Shown here piece after piece: positions 44,377 to 56,369 of a stretch of 64,000 bases of DNA. The notes beneath the pieces were generated by a model. The model made no database searches, was not told where the DNA came from, and was given only the letters and a program-made list of their open reading frames with translations. Made by a program: the position numbers and the translations under genes. Origin of the DNA: Gnomoniopsis sp. IMI 355080 (Eukaryota; Ascomycota; Sordariomycetes; Diaporthales; Gnomoniaceae); contig JAPEVC010000019.1 of the NCBI GenBank assembly GCA_027946555.1, positions 62,001-126,000 on the forward strand. The letters are read 5' to 3'. The stretch's first letter is position 1; each line of letters starts with the position of its first letter.

Positions 44377-45854
44377 TTAACCCTCGAAGGTGAGGCTGGT
44401 GCCGACCTATTTCAAGAAGTATGAGTATTTGTTGAACCAAAAGAGATGGACTGCGATGTCACGTACCTTGTGGGTGGCCTGCTCCAGCTTCTGGGTATCG
44501 AAAGAGGCACCGACGCCAAGGGTGACGCCGGGGCGGAGGAGGACGTTGTAGGAGACAGCAGCGATACCACGGTCGTTGACCTTGCCCTGTTTTACATAAA
44601 ATTGTTAACGTCTATCCCTACAATAGCACACATCTCATGCACGACTGCGGCAACATGACTAACCTTGGCGAAGGAGGCAGCATCAAGGCGGTACTTGGTA
44701 GCAACCTCGAGGCCGACAGCGCCGCCAGGGGTCTTGGAGTCCCAAGAGGCCTTGGCACCAGCCTCAACCAGAGGGTTAACCTTGTGGTAGTATGAGGCGG
44801 CGAAGACGCTGCACTTGTCAGTGGCAGTGATGGCAGCAGTCCAGGTGGGCTGGGTAAAGCCAACGGCGGCGGCGAAGGTGGTGATCCCAGCCTTCTGGAC
44901 ATCGTAGCCAGCGGCCGCACCGGCGAGGAAGCCCTCGTGGCCAACAACGGCGTCGACGTTGGCGGTAGGGCCCTTGAGCAGGTCGGTGAAGGCGCGGAAG
45001 TGGAACTTGGGCTGCTTGAAGTGGACGTTGACCTTGGCGCCGGTCTTCTGGCTCTCAGGCAGGAAGGAGAAGGCACCCTCGAGCTTCAGGCCCTTGGTGA
45101 TGTTGTCGGCGGCCTCGATCTTGGTCTCGAGCGCGTTCAGGGTGTTCCACGTCTGGGTGACGGTGAGGCCTAGGGACGGGGTGGGCGTACTGATCAGCAA
45201 AGTTGAGTAGCCTGGGGAGGTCATCATCGCAAAGCAGACAGGGTACAGTGACTAGCAGGACCCGACGCTGAGCTCCAGCTGATACTGGACAGAAGGAGGC
45301 TGCGCCAGGAAGTAGGCGCGACGTCTCTGGAAATTGGTGGTGGTGGTGGTGCCATTACCATTGATCTTGTCGTTGTACTTTCCCTCGACCTGTACGTCCG
45401 CGGCGCAAAGTCAGCCGCTGGGTAAGAAATTACATTTTCGCATCCTCCACCGTAACGTGTTTTGTTGCAAGCTCCGAGAGAGGGATAAAGGTCCTAGGGC
45501 TAATCGTACCGTGCCAGAGGTCTTCTTCTCGTGGCTGCTCTTGCCAGTGACCTTGAAGGCAACGTTGTTGGGGGTGTTGCTCTTGACCTCGATGGTGCCG
45601 GCCGAGACGTGGTAGAAGTCCTTGTTGAGCAACTGTAGCGGAAGAGACAGGTCAGTATAAAGCCATTGCAGTCCGCAGTGGAAGCAGAGTTCCCATCAAA
45701 CGAGGCGTTGGACGCCCCCCCCCCCACCTCCTTGGAAACAGCTCCATTACCCAAGGACTTGGGGGGAGCAGCGCGTCGTTCGCAAGCCAATTCAGGGTGT
45801 TTCACTCACGTCGTTGGCCGACTTGGCAATATCAGCAAAGGCAGGAATAGACAT
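44377..45854 (-). CDS. POR1: Mitochondrial outer membrane porin (VDAC)
   Basis: Six exons: 45854-45810, 45632-45510, 45389-45359, 45169-44664, 44586-44467 and 44406-44377, giving 284 residues, the standard size. The N-terminal helix MSIPAFADIAKSANDLLNKD is followed by beta strands with NTPNNVAFKVTGKS, GLTVTQTWNT and NITKGLKLEG, the last containing the GLK motif. The end LGVGASFDTQKL..THKVGTSLTFEG is the conserved final strands. VDAC passes metabolites and ATP/ADP across the outer mitochondrial membrane. The third exon is only 31 bases; without its GTAATG donor the frame would run into a false C-terminus. Intron 1 contains an 11-C homopolymer near 45715-45725. Confidence 0.96.
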
Positions 45855-46499
45855 CTTGGGCGGACGTGTGGAGGGTAGGACCTAAACAGCTGGAGGAAGA
45901 AGAGTAGATGCGATGCGATGCGCGAGTTTGTTGAGAATTCGACGTCAGCTGGGATGGGATTGGGAAATGGAGCTTGAACCGGAGGCTTGTCAGAAATTTG
46001 AGGCCGCGACTTTACCGAATAAAAGTGGGCCCCAGATAGAATAGACCTACCCCTGGCCAACACAAGGCTCGCATGCGGCGCTCAACATCCTTCACCAGGC
46101 CTCGACCAGGCACGAGCACGGCCCGGCTTTTTGATCCACGTGTGCAAGCCTTTGGTTCCAAAATTGGTTTGACAAAGTCAATTCATGCGGCCAGAACCCC
46201 GCCGCTTCATGCGAAGGGCTCCATAGCTTCTCCTTATTCCCCTCTGACTCACCGTGTTTGGGATGGCTGTATTGGCTGAGAGGATCCGGAATGATTCGGA
46301 GCCCTCTAATTTGAGCAGTACAGCCGGTCCTTACTTCTGAAGCACGATTGATCCAGCAGGCTGTGATATTATCACTCGTCTATTTAGTCTACAGCTTTCG
46401 TATCATGACACTTGAGTCCGCACCGTCTGACTTCCCCAAAAGTCTACTACCGTCACCCAGGACTACACCTGAAGCCACTTAGGCTTGCGTAGAAACACC
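45855..46499. other. Intergenic region between VDAC and asparagine synthetase
   Basis: Holds the VDAC promoter and the asparagine synthetase 3' end. Open frames here have no recognised content. Confidence 0.5.
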
Positions 46500-48700
46500 C
46501 TACTGAACGTTGTCATACTTTGCTTGGTGAGAAGCGATGGCACTGCGTCTTGGATTAGTAAATACGTTCAAAGTTGTCAACGAGATATCTCAACTCACCG
46601 TCCACTAGGGTCACTCTGCTGCACCCATTTGGGCACCCAGCGCATGACCGTCGACGCGCACGATGGAGGGAAGTGCTCGTCAAACATGCAGCGGTACCAG
46701 TATGCCTCCTTGGTGTCGGGGATATCGTTGCCCCACTCAGGCTTGGGGTTCTTCATCATCTCGTCTGTGACCTGCTGCTCCGCCGTGTCCTTGAGCGCGT
46801 CGATCCAGCCGTATCCAACACCATCCGAGAACTGCTCCTTCTGGCGCCACAGGATCTCGTCGGGGAGGTAAGGTGCAGTCTCGGGCTCGTCCGAGGTGTC
46901 AAACGCCTTGCGCAGAATATGCTTCTCGATCCGGCCCTCCTTGATCATCTTGTCTGCGGGATCGATGTTCATAGACGTCTCAAGGAACTCTTTGTCGAGG
47001 AACGGTACACGCGCCTCCAGTCCCCATGCTGAAGTGGACTTGTTGGCGCGCAGACAATCGGCAAGATGCAGGTTCTTGACACGGCGAACACACTCATCGT
47101 GGAAAGACTCCTTGTCGGGTGCATGTCCAAAGTATAGGTAGCCTCCAAAGATCTCGTCACTTCCCTCTCCACTGAGTACCATCTTGATACCCATAGCCTT
47201 GATCTTGCGCGACAACAAGTACATGGGCGTTGATGCACGGATCGTCGTCACATCGTACGTCTCGAGGTGGTAAATGACATCCGACAGCGCGTTGAGACCG
47301 TCCTCAATAGTAAAGGTCATGACGTGGTGTTTTGTGCCGAGAAACTTTGCAACCTTCAGTGCCGCCTCGTTGTCTGGAGCGCCAGGAAGACCGATGGAGA
47401 AAGAGTTGAGCTGCGGCAGGTAGGTGACGGTGGACAACTTGTTGTCGTCGTCAATACCGACTAGACCCTCGCCCCTGTCCTCGTCGCCAGGCTGAGGCTC
47501 TGCGCCGCCGTTAGCAGCTAGAGCAGCCTGCCTCAGGCGCTGGGTCTCGCGCTGCGCAATAGACGCAATCAGACTCGAGTCCAGGCCACCGGACAGCAGG
47601 ACACCATACGGCACCTCCGCCATCAATCGCTTCCGCACGGCCCGCTCCAGCTTCTCACGTACAAGCTTGAGGCCAACAGGCGTCTGCGGTACCTTGGCGC
47701 CGTCCCACCATGTTGGGTCGAAGTAACGTGTCAACTTGCCCGTCTTGCTGTCGTAGACGTGTCCGGGAGGGAAAGCCTCGACCTTGTCGCACACGGGGTG
47801 TAGACATTTCAACTCAGAGCCGAAATAGACGGTACCAGGCTCTTTGGACGACCAGCCTTGGTAGAGGGTGGTGATGCCGATCGGGTCGCGTGCTGCTATT
47901 GTGCGGTCCTCCTTCTTGTCGTAAAGCACAAAGGAGAACATGCCATCGAGGTATTTGGGCGCGTCGATGCCATATTGAAGGTACTGCAACTTGTCAGCCT
48001 CACTTCTTCCTTCTCGTCGCGAAGCTGTAAAGACACACCAGTGGAATGACAACCTCGCAGTCAGAATGCGTCTTGAAGTGGTACGGCGTCTTCAAGGTCT
48101 TTCGAATCAATCTGTGGTTGTAGATCTCGCCATTCACGGCGAGAATGATGCTGTCGTCCGCATTGGTCAGGGGCTGGGCACCGCTGTCTGCTCGTTTGTT
48201 AGATCGGCTGTGTCGTAGTTGCGATCAATGTCGAGTAAAACTCACCAACACCCACGATGCTCAACCGTTCATGGCACAGGACTGTCGCAAGACGTCAGCG
48301 AGGCTTGCGCAAGTTATACGTATGATTTTGAGGGGCCATTTCATACTCGTGTTGTTGCAAATGTAGCTTCCACCTTTTGAGTCACAACAGTCAGTCTTTC
48401 AGAACGTTTGCGCAAACATCCGCGCGAGTTGTTCTTACTCCAGTCGGGGCCTCGATGTCGGATTCTGCAATTTCAGAGTCAATTGATGGCCAATGGATCT
48501 TGGGAAGCGGGTCACGTACGCTTTTGAGAGCTTCAGAGCAGTCGGCTTGAATTTCTGCACCTCGGGGTGGCTACAAAGGTCTGATCAGCCACGCTGCTTC
48601 GCGAGCCCTCGCCTACGATGGTGGGGCACAGAAATGCCCCTCCAAGCCAATCGTAGGCTCCATGCACGACTCACCGATGGCAAGCGAATATTCCACACAT
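46500..48700 (-). CDS. asn1: Asparagine synthetase (glutamine-hydrolysing)
   Basis: Eight exons: 48700-48675, 48570-48520, 48462-48437, 48373-48347, 48281-48246, 48187-48039, 47983-46599 and 46542-46500, giving 580 residues. The start MCGIFACHRHPEVQ exposes Cys2, the glutaminase nucleophile. RHRGPDWSG, HERLSIVG and NGEIYNH complete the class II amidotransferase domain. The synthetase domain has the ATP PPi-loop YGVLLSGGLDSSLIAS near residue 230. It makes Asn from Asp, Gln and ATP. An acidic insert (about residues 250-275) after QRETQRLRQ is a loop extension. The last 14 residues (AIASHQAKYDNVQ) come from a separate exon after the GTGAGT donor. The first five exons are all 26-51 bases. Confidence 0.95.
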
Positions 48701-49786
48701 CGCGGTGACTGGCTTCGATTTGATATGGAATACAAATAAAGTGTAAATATTTCGAAGACAAATGCGACTGCTGCGACCGACCGAAAACCCAGAGATCTAT
48801 TTGCGCCAGGAGGGAGGTGTGAAGAAAGAGGAAGCAGGGAGCAGGCTAGGATGGCCAGCGCCTTGACTTCGCCGAGACAAGAAGTAGTTCAGATTACTGA
48901 GTCACAAGTGAATTAGGCTTGATTCAATTTGCTGAAAATCGGTGTAGTTCCGTATCTCCCGTAGCTATGTGCAAGGAGATGTACGTAAACCAGGGTAGTA
49001 GACAATTATTATTTCGGGGCAGCTTGATGTAAGTCTTTGTCCGATCTCGGGACTTGGAAGGTAGTCACCGATAAGGATCAAACGATAAGGGATCCCACCT
49101 GAGACACGCCAGGAGCTGCGGTGAGCCTCATTGTCAGAATGAGATCCATACCACCGTAGAACCGCTGCTTTTGAGGAGGTATGACTTGGCCTTGATGCTC
49201 ATTTGGCAGGGCCACAGGAGGTGGAGAATCGCGCATTTCTACCTTCTAATTCTGACCGCAGCGCGTTTCGCAGCCCGCACGGATCAGTCTGCGCCGGCAC
49301 TGGTGGTCATCAAGAGTATAATGCATATTAGAGCACCCGGGTTGCGCTATGTTTTGCGCCAACTTGAAGACTGACCTGGACGTTGCGAACAAAACAAAGA
49401 AAAGATATCAAGACTGGCGGACAGCAGGGTCCTCATCAGATACTGGGTGCGAATTATCGTCTGACCATCGACAAAGACCCGGTAAACTTGGGCGACTGCG
49501 CAAAGAAACCCTCGCATCTAGAACTCCATAACATGCAAATAACCCGACCGAATCCTCCAATGTGGTACCCGTCCCTTTCCAGAACTCCGAACAGAAAAGG
49601 AACCATCCTCCCAGTTACTCATTCATGCCGAAAGACTCAAGGCACGCATCCAGGTCGACGTAAGTACCAGGGTTCTGGTAGCTGCACCCACAAGGCTGCT
49701 TGCTACAACGCCTTTCGCCCGTTTTGTCCGCGTGTTCCCGTAAAGTTTGCCTCTACTTCTTCCTTCACAGCAAAGATCCTGTCAAT
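48701..49786. other. Intergenic region between asparagine synthetase and UBC9
   Basis: Contains the asparagine synthetase promoter and the UBC9 3' flank. The plus-strand open frames 49383-49916 and 49700-50329 run antisense into UBC9 and lack domains. Confidence 0.5.
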
Positions 49787-50378
49787 CTACGGTGCCGGGT
49801 TCTCCTTGACGACCCGCTTGACGCGCCGTTCGTACTCGACTCGGTCCTTCTTGAACAGATTGTATGCGTCGGCTTGGGCAGGCGACTCGGGGTTGGGATC
49901 GTTCAAAAGGTCTTGAATGCCGAGGAGGATCTGCTTTACAGTGATGGCGGGCTTCCACGCCTCCTCTTCATTCAATATGGAAAGGCAAACGGTGCCGCTA
50001 GGGTAAACATTGGGGTGGAACAGTGGAGGCGTGAACTTGCCTGTAGACTGATTAGTGATACATGTCAAGCCATCAGCAGAGAGGACAAACATGGGCTTAC
50101 ACTTTGGGGGCTTTGTAGGGTACTCCTCCGGAAAGATCATCACCAGCTTGAAAAGACCGCCCTCCCACATCGTCTTTTCCTTGCCGGGTATGCCACACTC
50201 CCACTCCTTGATGTTAAGAACACCGGAAGGATCTCGCTTGGGCTTTGCGAAGAACCCGAAAGGGTGATCTCTGCGCCAGAGTTTTCTACTCAAATGTCAG
50301 CAATGCGCACCACTTTGATGCACCCTTGATTGGCTGCACGTACCGCTCCTCGTTGAGCCGATTCTGACAGAGAGACAT
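49787..50378 (-). CDS. UBC9: SUMO-conjugating enzyme E2, UBC9
   Basis: Three exons: 50378-50344, 50285-50101 and 50040-49787, giving 157 residues, exactly the usual length. The N-terminus MSLCQNRLNEERKLWRRDHPFGF holds the basic SUMO-binding helix. [26 protein letters not shown] has the HPN motif and catalytic Cys near residue 93, and NEEEAWKPAIT is the UBC9-specific segment. It carries SUMO from the E1 to lysines in target proteins, mostly in the nucleus. The 61-base second intron is stop-free on its 5' side and would insert a false peptide into the active-site region if retained. Intron 1 ends with GAGTAG, a possible tandem acceptor. Confidence 0.97.
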
Positions 50379-51275
50379 TGTCGCGGTTGATGTTGGAGAC
50401 GATCGTGTTAAAGAAACGAAGCTTGTGAAGAGATTTGAGGTGGGTGATGGTTAGAATGTTGCGCCCTGGCAAGTGGCGCAACTGAATTCGATCTTAGCCT
50501 CCTGCAGCGGCGTAAAGTAGGAGGGGGCCTGACAAAAATTTGTGGGTTGCACCAGAACGAGTGGAAGGTTTAGCAGGCCTTAAGTAGCCTGGCAAAGGCT
50601 TTTGAGGCAAGGCGGAATAATTGGAGATGCGGGTTTGACTTATTGAAAGGGAACAAGTCAGGATATCATCGCCAAAGAAATGAGGCTGAACTTATTGGCT
50701 GATGCAATGCATGTGTGGTTGAAGTGATAGCTGCCTCGTCCCTACCTAGCGGGCCTAGGTAGGTAGCTTTGTTGGTAGAAGGTCCCCCCAAAGACCCCAC
50801 AGTGACCTGCCTACCCTACCTGCTGGAGATCCCTACCCGGCCACCCAGTGCCCAGATTGCCAGAGACCCCAGCTGCGGGGAGCCTTCTAGGGATAAGTGA
50901 ATGTTCGGATATGGCATGGCTCAACATCCTTGGAAGCCTCGGTAGAAACTTTGAAGGTATGGGATTCCAGTGACGAACTCGGATTACCAGTCACCACGAA
51001 AAGGTTGCATGAACAACATAGCTCAACCACCTGAGCTTGCCTGTCACACAAGATAGTCACTGCACGTTGTACATTCACTCTACTCTCTTCCTCTTACAAG
51101 TCTCTTTTCATAAGAGAACCCTCTTCCTCGTTTCTCAGCACTGAAATTAGCCCTTCCTGCAGTACTCGCCTGTGCCTCGTGTGTTCCCGTGTGCCCACAC
51201 AGATCTCGAGACCGGGTCAACGATATCGGAGCACATTCGTCATTCCAGGCGCCTCACTCACCACCACTTCAAGCG
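50379..51275. other. Divergent promoter of UBC9 and PEX19
   Basis: Nearly 0.9 kb with no gene. It holds a dense cluster of CCTACCTAG/CCTAGGTAGGTAG words (50741-50767) and further CCTACC words near 50810, part of the motif family noted in several gaps. Confidence 0.55.
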
Positions 51276-52447
51276 ATGGCATCCCAATCAGAGGCTAAGA
51301 AGCCTGAACCAACAGCGGATGAAAAAATAGATCTGGATGATGTGGGCGACGTTCCTGATCCAGATGAGGATGATTTAGACGATCTCGACGGCATGTGATA
51401 CTCATCATTATGTGGCTTTATCTCACTTTTCTTTACTAACTGCCCAGCCATAGACATGTTGGATGACTTCAAGGCTGCCAAGATCGACTCTTCAAAGCCC
51501 ACAGTGGCAGACTCTGCACAAGCAGATTTAGCAAAAGACGCACACTCACCACCAACAGCCGACCCGACCACCTCTAAGTCAAAGGAGGAGGATGTACTTT
51601 CAGATGACGACTTTGCAAAACAACTACAGGCTGGCATGGCTGAGTTGATGGGAGAGATTGAGAACTCGGTACTTGACCACCTCCGTAGCATTCAGCACCG
51701 ACTGTGAGGGCTAACATCCAACCAGCCGGAAATGGCAGCCCAGTTTGAGAGCATCTTCAAAGAGCTGGGCGCCGCAGCAGCAGCAGGCAGCGCACCTCCG
51801 TCGTCAGCCACGGGAGCATCACGCGATGCTGATCCTGCCTCCTCAGCGCCCGCAGGGCCCAGCGGCGCCGACTTCCAAGAGACTATCCGCAGGACAATGG
51901 AGCGGATGCAAGCCTCGGGCGAGTCAGCAACGGCTGCCGCAACGGCCGAAGGCTCGGATGACATCATGGCGGAGATGCTGCGGCAGATGGGCGGTGAAGG
52001 CGGGCTCGAGGGTAGCGAAGAGGACTTTAGCAAGATGCTGCTGGGCATGATGGAGCAGCTGACCAACAAGGACATCCTTTATGAGCCGATGAAGGAGTTA
52101 AACGACAAGTTCCCGGAGTGGATGGAGAATAACAAGGACATCATCTCCCAGGAGGACAAGGAACGTTATGAAGTGCAGGAGAGCTTGGTGAAGGAGATTG
52201 TGGGCAAGTTCGAGGAGAGCACTTACTCAGATTCGAATACTGCAGACAGAGAGTACATTGTGGAGAGGATGCAGAAGGTGAGTGAATATGTTGAAGGCCC
52301 GTCATCAATTTCACGGATTACTGACAACCATATCTTCATTAGATGCAAGCTGCCGGGTCACCACCGCCAGATCTAGTGGGCGACATGCCATCTGCGCAAG
52401 ATGCAATGGGCGCTGCTCCCGACATGGACTCTTGCAACCCTCAATGA
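51276..52447 (+). CDS. PEX19: Peroxisomal membrane protein import receptor PEX19
   Basis: Four exons: 51276-51390, 51454-51668, 51726-52277 and 52343-52447, giving 328 residues. The N-terminus is acidic and disordered with DPDEDDLDDLDDMLDDF, the PEX3-binding region of fungal PEX19. The conserved helical core includes MGGEGGLEGSEEDFSKMLLGMMEQLTNKDILYEPMKEL and FPEWMENN. The protein ends in CNPQ, a CaaX farnesylation box. PEX19 is the cytosolic chaperone and receptor for peroxisomal membrane proteins. The first intron (51391-51453) fits the frame and the conserved DDMLDDF only if its donor is GC (GCATGT), with a perfect TACTAAC branch site upstream of the AG. The GT four bases further on would break the frame. 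Confidence 0.92.
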
Positions 52448-52668
52448 GGAAAGCTCAATTAGAGCAATAATGTTGATGCATATATGGATATATACCCCTA
52501 CTGCCAGTAAATGCAAGCCGATTCATGTCATGAAACCCTAGCTTGAACCCCCGAACGCCGTCCTGAGAATGGCCAAATGGTGCCAACTTCTTTTGTTTTC
52601 AGACTCCAAACCAGATACCAAACCCACTTGAAGAACAGCGAAGCTTTGGGAAATAAGCCAAGTAGTCA

Positions 52669-53558
52669 TCACGAAAGATCCATCTCCCTCTCTCTAGCCT
52701 CACCCTGGCTGTGACCGAGCCCCTCTTGCTCTTGATTCAGGTAATCCATAAAAATGGCATCATAGTCCTCATCATCACACCACTGGGGCGTGTCAGGCGG
52801 CCAATTGCTCGACGACGCTTGGCCCGACATTTCTCTCGCCATAGCCTCCAATTCCGCTTGTTGCTCCTGCTCGAACATGCCGACCAGCAGCTCATCCAGG
52901 TCCATGTTCACGTCACCCTGCTCCTGGGGCGCGCTCGCTTCGTGGCTTCCTCCTAGCGCCCGCGCCTTCGACATAACATCCTCGCGCAGGCGCGCAGCAT
53001 CCTCGATATCCGAGTCCAGCACGAGCCCGTTCAAGTCAGCATTCTTGGCCTGCTGGAGGTCTTTGTTAAGTGAGAACCACTCAAGTTTCAGTAGCTGCAC
53101 AATCCGATGTTAGCGGTAGGACACCCCCTCTACCCCGTGGATGTTGGGCGAGAGAATCTAGGTCTTGTGTATTGCCGTACCTCTTGCTCGCCGCCTCTCA
53201 TCTCCCACCGTCGGTCCTCTGCCCTCTGTCGCACATTCTTTAGAAACAATTTACGCCGACTCTCTTGTGCCGCCTCGCGCTTCTGCGTCACAGGATTCGG
53301 TCGCGATGGCCGTGCCGCGAACTTGCTCTGGAAAGCGGGTAGAGGCGTCGGGATAGGCGACGACTGGGATTCACGTCGAATGTTCGGGTCGCGCGGTGCG
53401 AGAGGTGAGGAGGGTGGCGAGTTCGAGGAGGGGCGGATAGGACTAGATGATAGAGGGGAAGATTTCGCGGGGCGGTACGGGCTTGACGCGGTGAAGGTGG
53501 AGGCGAGGGTCGTGTTGGCGTCGTCGCGGAAGACTGGGAGAGGCATTGTGCTGAACAT
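52669..53558 (-). CDS. Orphan protein with basic N-terminus and acidic C-terminus
   Basis: Two exons, 53558-53181 and 53094-52669, joined in phase 0 give 267 residues. The N-terminal half is rich in Ser, Pro and Arg (PIRPSSNSPPSSPLAPRDPNIRR), followed by a helical basic stretch (KREAAQESRRKLFLKNVRQRAEDRRWE). After the intron, LLKLEWFSLNKDL and a long acidic region with Glu/Gln-rich helix (GMFEQEQQAELEAMAREM) and a WCDDEDYDAIFMDYL motif near the end. No enzyme signature. Composition suggests a nuclear protein; the DYDAIFMDYL segment may be a short docking helix. I know no named family. The start could also be the Met four codons in. Convergent with PEX19. Confidence 0.72.
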
Positions 53559-54352
53559 GGTGGTGGTTGAGAGGCAGAAGGACGACGGTTTTGCGTCCGT
53601 CCTGGGAAAAGGTGTCGGAGGGAAAGTCGAGAGTGGATGCTATGACATCGTGATAGAGCCAAGTAGTGGAGAGGGAGATTGCTTTGTCGGTTTGTCGGAA
53701 GCGTTACACAATCAGCGATCTACTGCGGGAGTATTATAGTATCAAACGCGTACTTAGCGCGTCGGTCATCCCTGCTTTCAATTAAGCGGGTCACGTCCGG
53801 AAGTGGAGAACATCCTGGGGCAACGCTCGGCAACACTTGGCCGTGCTTCCTGGCAGCATTCTTCTGGGGCGCCCTGCATCTTCTCCTTACTTCCTTGGAG
53901 TGCTGTCATGCACAGACACTGTACTCCATTTCACAAAAGTCAGAATGAGCAGTTGGCTAGATTCCAAGCTTTTCGAGAGTCATGCTCTCGGCCGTGCTCT
54001 CAGGTGCTTTGAAAGGCACTACACCATCCCCTGAGTGTCCTGTCCGCACCACGTGGTCTGTTATACCTCTACAGCTTCTTTCCTTCGAGGAAAACAGCCT
54101 TGGCTGGGATTAAAGCCTACGGGATTAGTCGGAGGCCACGGCCCTGCATGAGATTTCATCCAGGAGGATACTCTCTAGGGAAGAGTGTTGTATAGGTCTA
54201 CCTAGTCACTCGAAGTCTGACGCTTGAAAGCGCCGTCTTCTTTCCGGTCATTTGCCTTCCCAACGGGTGCTAAGCCAACATTCCATGCTAATATATGCTA
54301 CAGAATAGAAATGGTACCAAACCGAGTCAGCTCTTCGACTGCAGAGCTTGCC
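53559..54352. other. Intergenic region
   Basis: Promoter of the orphan (-) and 3' flank of the expansin-like gene (-). Open frames are featureless. A CTACCTAG word lies near 54199. Confidence 0.5.
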
Positions 54353-55225
54353 CTAGCAGTTTGACGATGCTGTGGTCTGCGCCTCGCTCGCCACGCTGAC
54401 ATCGCTAACAGTGACTGTCGTTCCACTCGCTCCAGTCACACGCACAGTCACGGTATCAGTGCCAAACCCGCTGGTGTTCTCGAAAAAGTTGTAGCTGGAA
54501 CGAGTGGTCGACTGCCAGGTACTACCGCCGTCGGTGCTGACTTCCAGCTTATCGACCGCTCCGTTCGCGTTGACGACTTGCATGGAGAACCAGTATGCCG
54601 ACGTCCCGGACTTGTTGTGCAGGACGAGCGGCGAGGTGATACCGCACTCAACTACTTCGTAACTGATGTCGATGATGCCCTCAGAGGCAGTGCCTAGCTT
54701 GAGGAAGCCGTCTTCGAAGAGGTCGAGGTGGCCCTGATCGCACTCTGGGCACTCGTCGACGATCTGATCCGGCGTTAGTCAGCTGGAATTCCGGGAGAAG
54801 TGCGGACTGGTCAGGAAGGAGTAAGACTATCTTACCATGGCTGTGATGGTGTCACCGCTCGGACCGGTGACCTTCACACAAGCACCACACATGGCCGCAT
54901 TGTCCCAGACCTCGCCAGAATAGGCCGTGCCGTACAGGCCGTTGGGTATGGTCGTTAATGTGGTGAACGAGCAAGTGCCGCCACTAATGTTCCCACCATA
55001 GAAGGTAGCCTCGCCACTGATGCTACTGCCCGATGACGAGGTGGTGTTGCTGGAGCTGTCTTCGGTGGTTGTAGAAGAAGAGGCAGCGTTGGCTGCGGCG
55101 GCCGGCGCGCTGGTTGCCGCCGGAGCGACGGAACTGGAAGCGGAGGTAGTGCTCGGCTTCTGCTTGGCCGGGCAAGCGGCGGCAGAGATGGCCGAGACGG
55201 CTATGAGCATGGACTGGAACTTCAT
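54353..55225 (-). CDS. Expansin-like secreted protein
   Basis: Two exons, 55225-54836 and 54763-54353, joined in phase 0 give 266 residues. A signal peptide (MKFQSMLIAVSAISAAA) leads into a Ser/Thr/Ala-rich linker (about 20-68), likely O-glycosylated. The double-psi beta-barrel domain starts at GEATFYGGNISGGTCSF and has WDNAAMCGACVKVTGPSG and then IVDECPECDQGHLDLFEDGF, whose DECP and HLDL positions fit the expansin/RlpA core. The last 95 residues form a beta-sandwich like the expansin carbohydrate-binding module (YWFSMQVVNANGAVDKLEVS). Such proteins loosen cellulose or cell-wall networks without hydrolysis. The DPBB domain is clear; whether it binds plant or fungal wall is not. Confidence 0.87.
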
Positions 55226-56369
55226 GGCTGTTGCAGAAATGTGTTGCGGAAGGTGTCAAGTGAAGGGATGAACAGGGCTTTGGCCTGGAACAAGCAACGT
55301 CTGCACTAGGAGGCGACGGGAAAATGAATGGTAAAGACTGTCAGGTAGGCAAAAAGAGCGACACAGCACCTGGAAAGGCAATGAGAGATGGTGAGAGTAA
55401 TCTCCAAGATCAGAGCAAGCGGCCAGCGGCCTTTTCTATATCAACGACGTTCCGTGACGCCGCTGATCCTCGAGGATCCGTGCAGCCCGGGATATAAAAT
55501 CCTGGGGGGGCTAGATCTGCTGTTTTTCTCCGGTAGCACAAGTACCTGATTCACCCAGAATCACACAAAATCCCTACCACTTTCGAATAAAGAGCCTGAT
55601 TGTGGTGAGAGAAACAACCCAGGCTGCCCAGATAGAAGGTATCCACAATTCCATCCCCCAGGGGCGCGCATCATCTATATGTAGCAAGGGGACCGATGCG
55701 CCGTTCCAGCCGTTTGCTGTGCCCCAACCCGGTTGCAGTATGGCTGAGCAAACAAATCTAGAACACTTCTAATCTATTATTCTCCTACCAAGTGACAGAC
55801 GGGGGTCACTCCCTCTCGGAGAAATACTTGTCTGGATGTCAAGGTTCATCCCATGGCATGTCCAATTTGTGGGTTGCCGTGTAGTTTCGCCTTGAGGGGT
55901 GTTGCGCAATGGTGTGGCTTAAGTCCGAGAAGTTGACTCGTGGGAAACGATGTTGCCGTGCGTGGGCGCCGCGGTTTGGAAGACAAACAGAAAAAGAAAA
56001 GTCAAATATTCACCAAGATTTGTTGCCCCGTTGGCTAGGCTAGCTTTACCTCAGAGTGAGTCTCTTCATTTCACTGGCGCCAACACAGTCTCGATGGTTA
56101 GTTTCGAATGTCCTTTTATGGTCTAGCTGCCATCCCAGGAAGTAGGTACATACATCTACCCAGACCCTTCAAGAGCCAAACTGATACCTTAACCTCATGA
56201 CAAAGTTTTCTAAATACAAAATTGGATACTACCTCATTTAAAAGGTAGGCCGGCTCATCCGTCCATTAGTCCCATTTTTCCTTCCACCATTTTGCCATCT
56301 GCGTGGTAATTAACCACCGTCCGTGAGAACGCTATGCAAGTGTACCGGCAGCCCTGGAGTGGAATAATC
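55226..56369. other. Expansin-like gene promoter region
   Basis: Nothing coding is supported. It contains an A/T-rich TATAAAAT stretch near 55493-55500 on the plus strand, 270 bases from the ATG, which read on the gene strand is only a weak TATA candidate. Confidence 0.45.

Noticed and set aside
49383..49916. 177-codon plus-strand frame
   Set aside because: Its 3' half is antisense to UBC9 exon 3 and the rest has no recognisable content.
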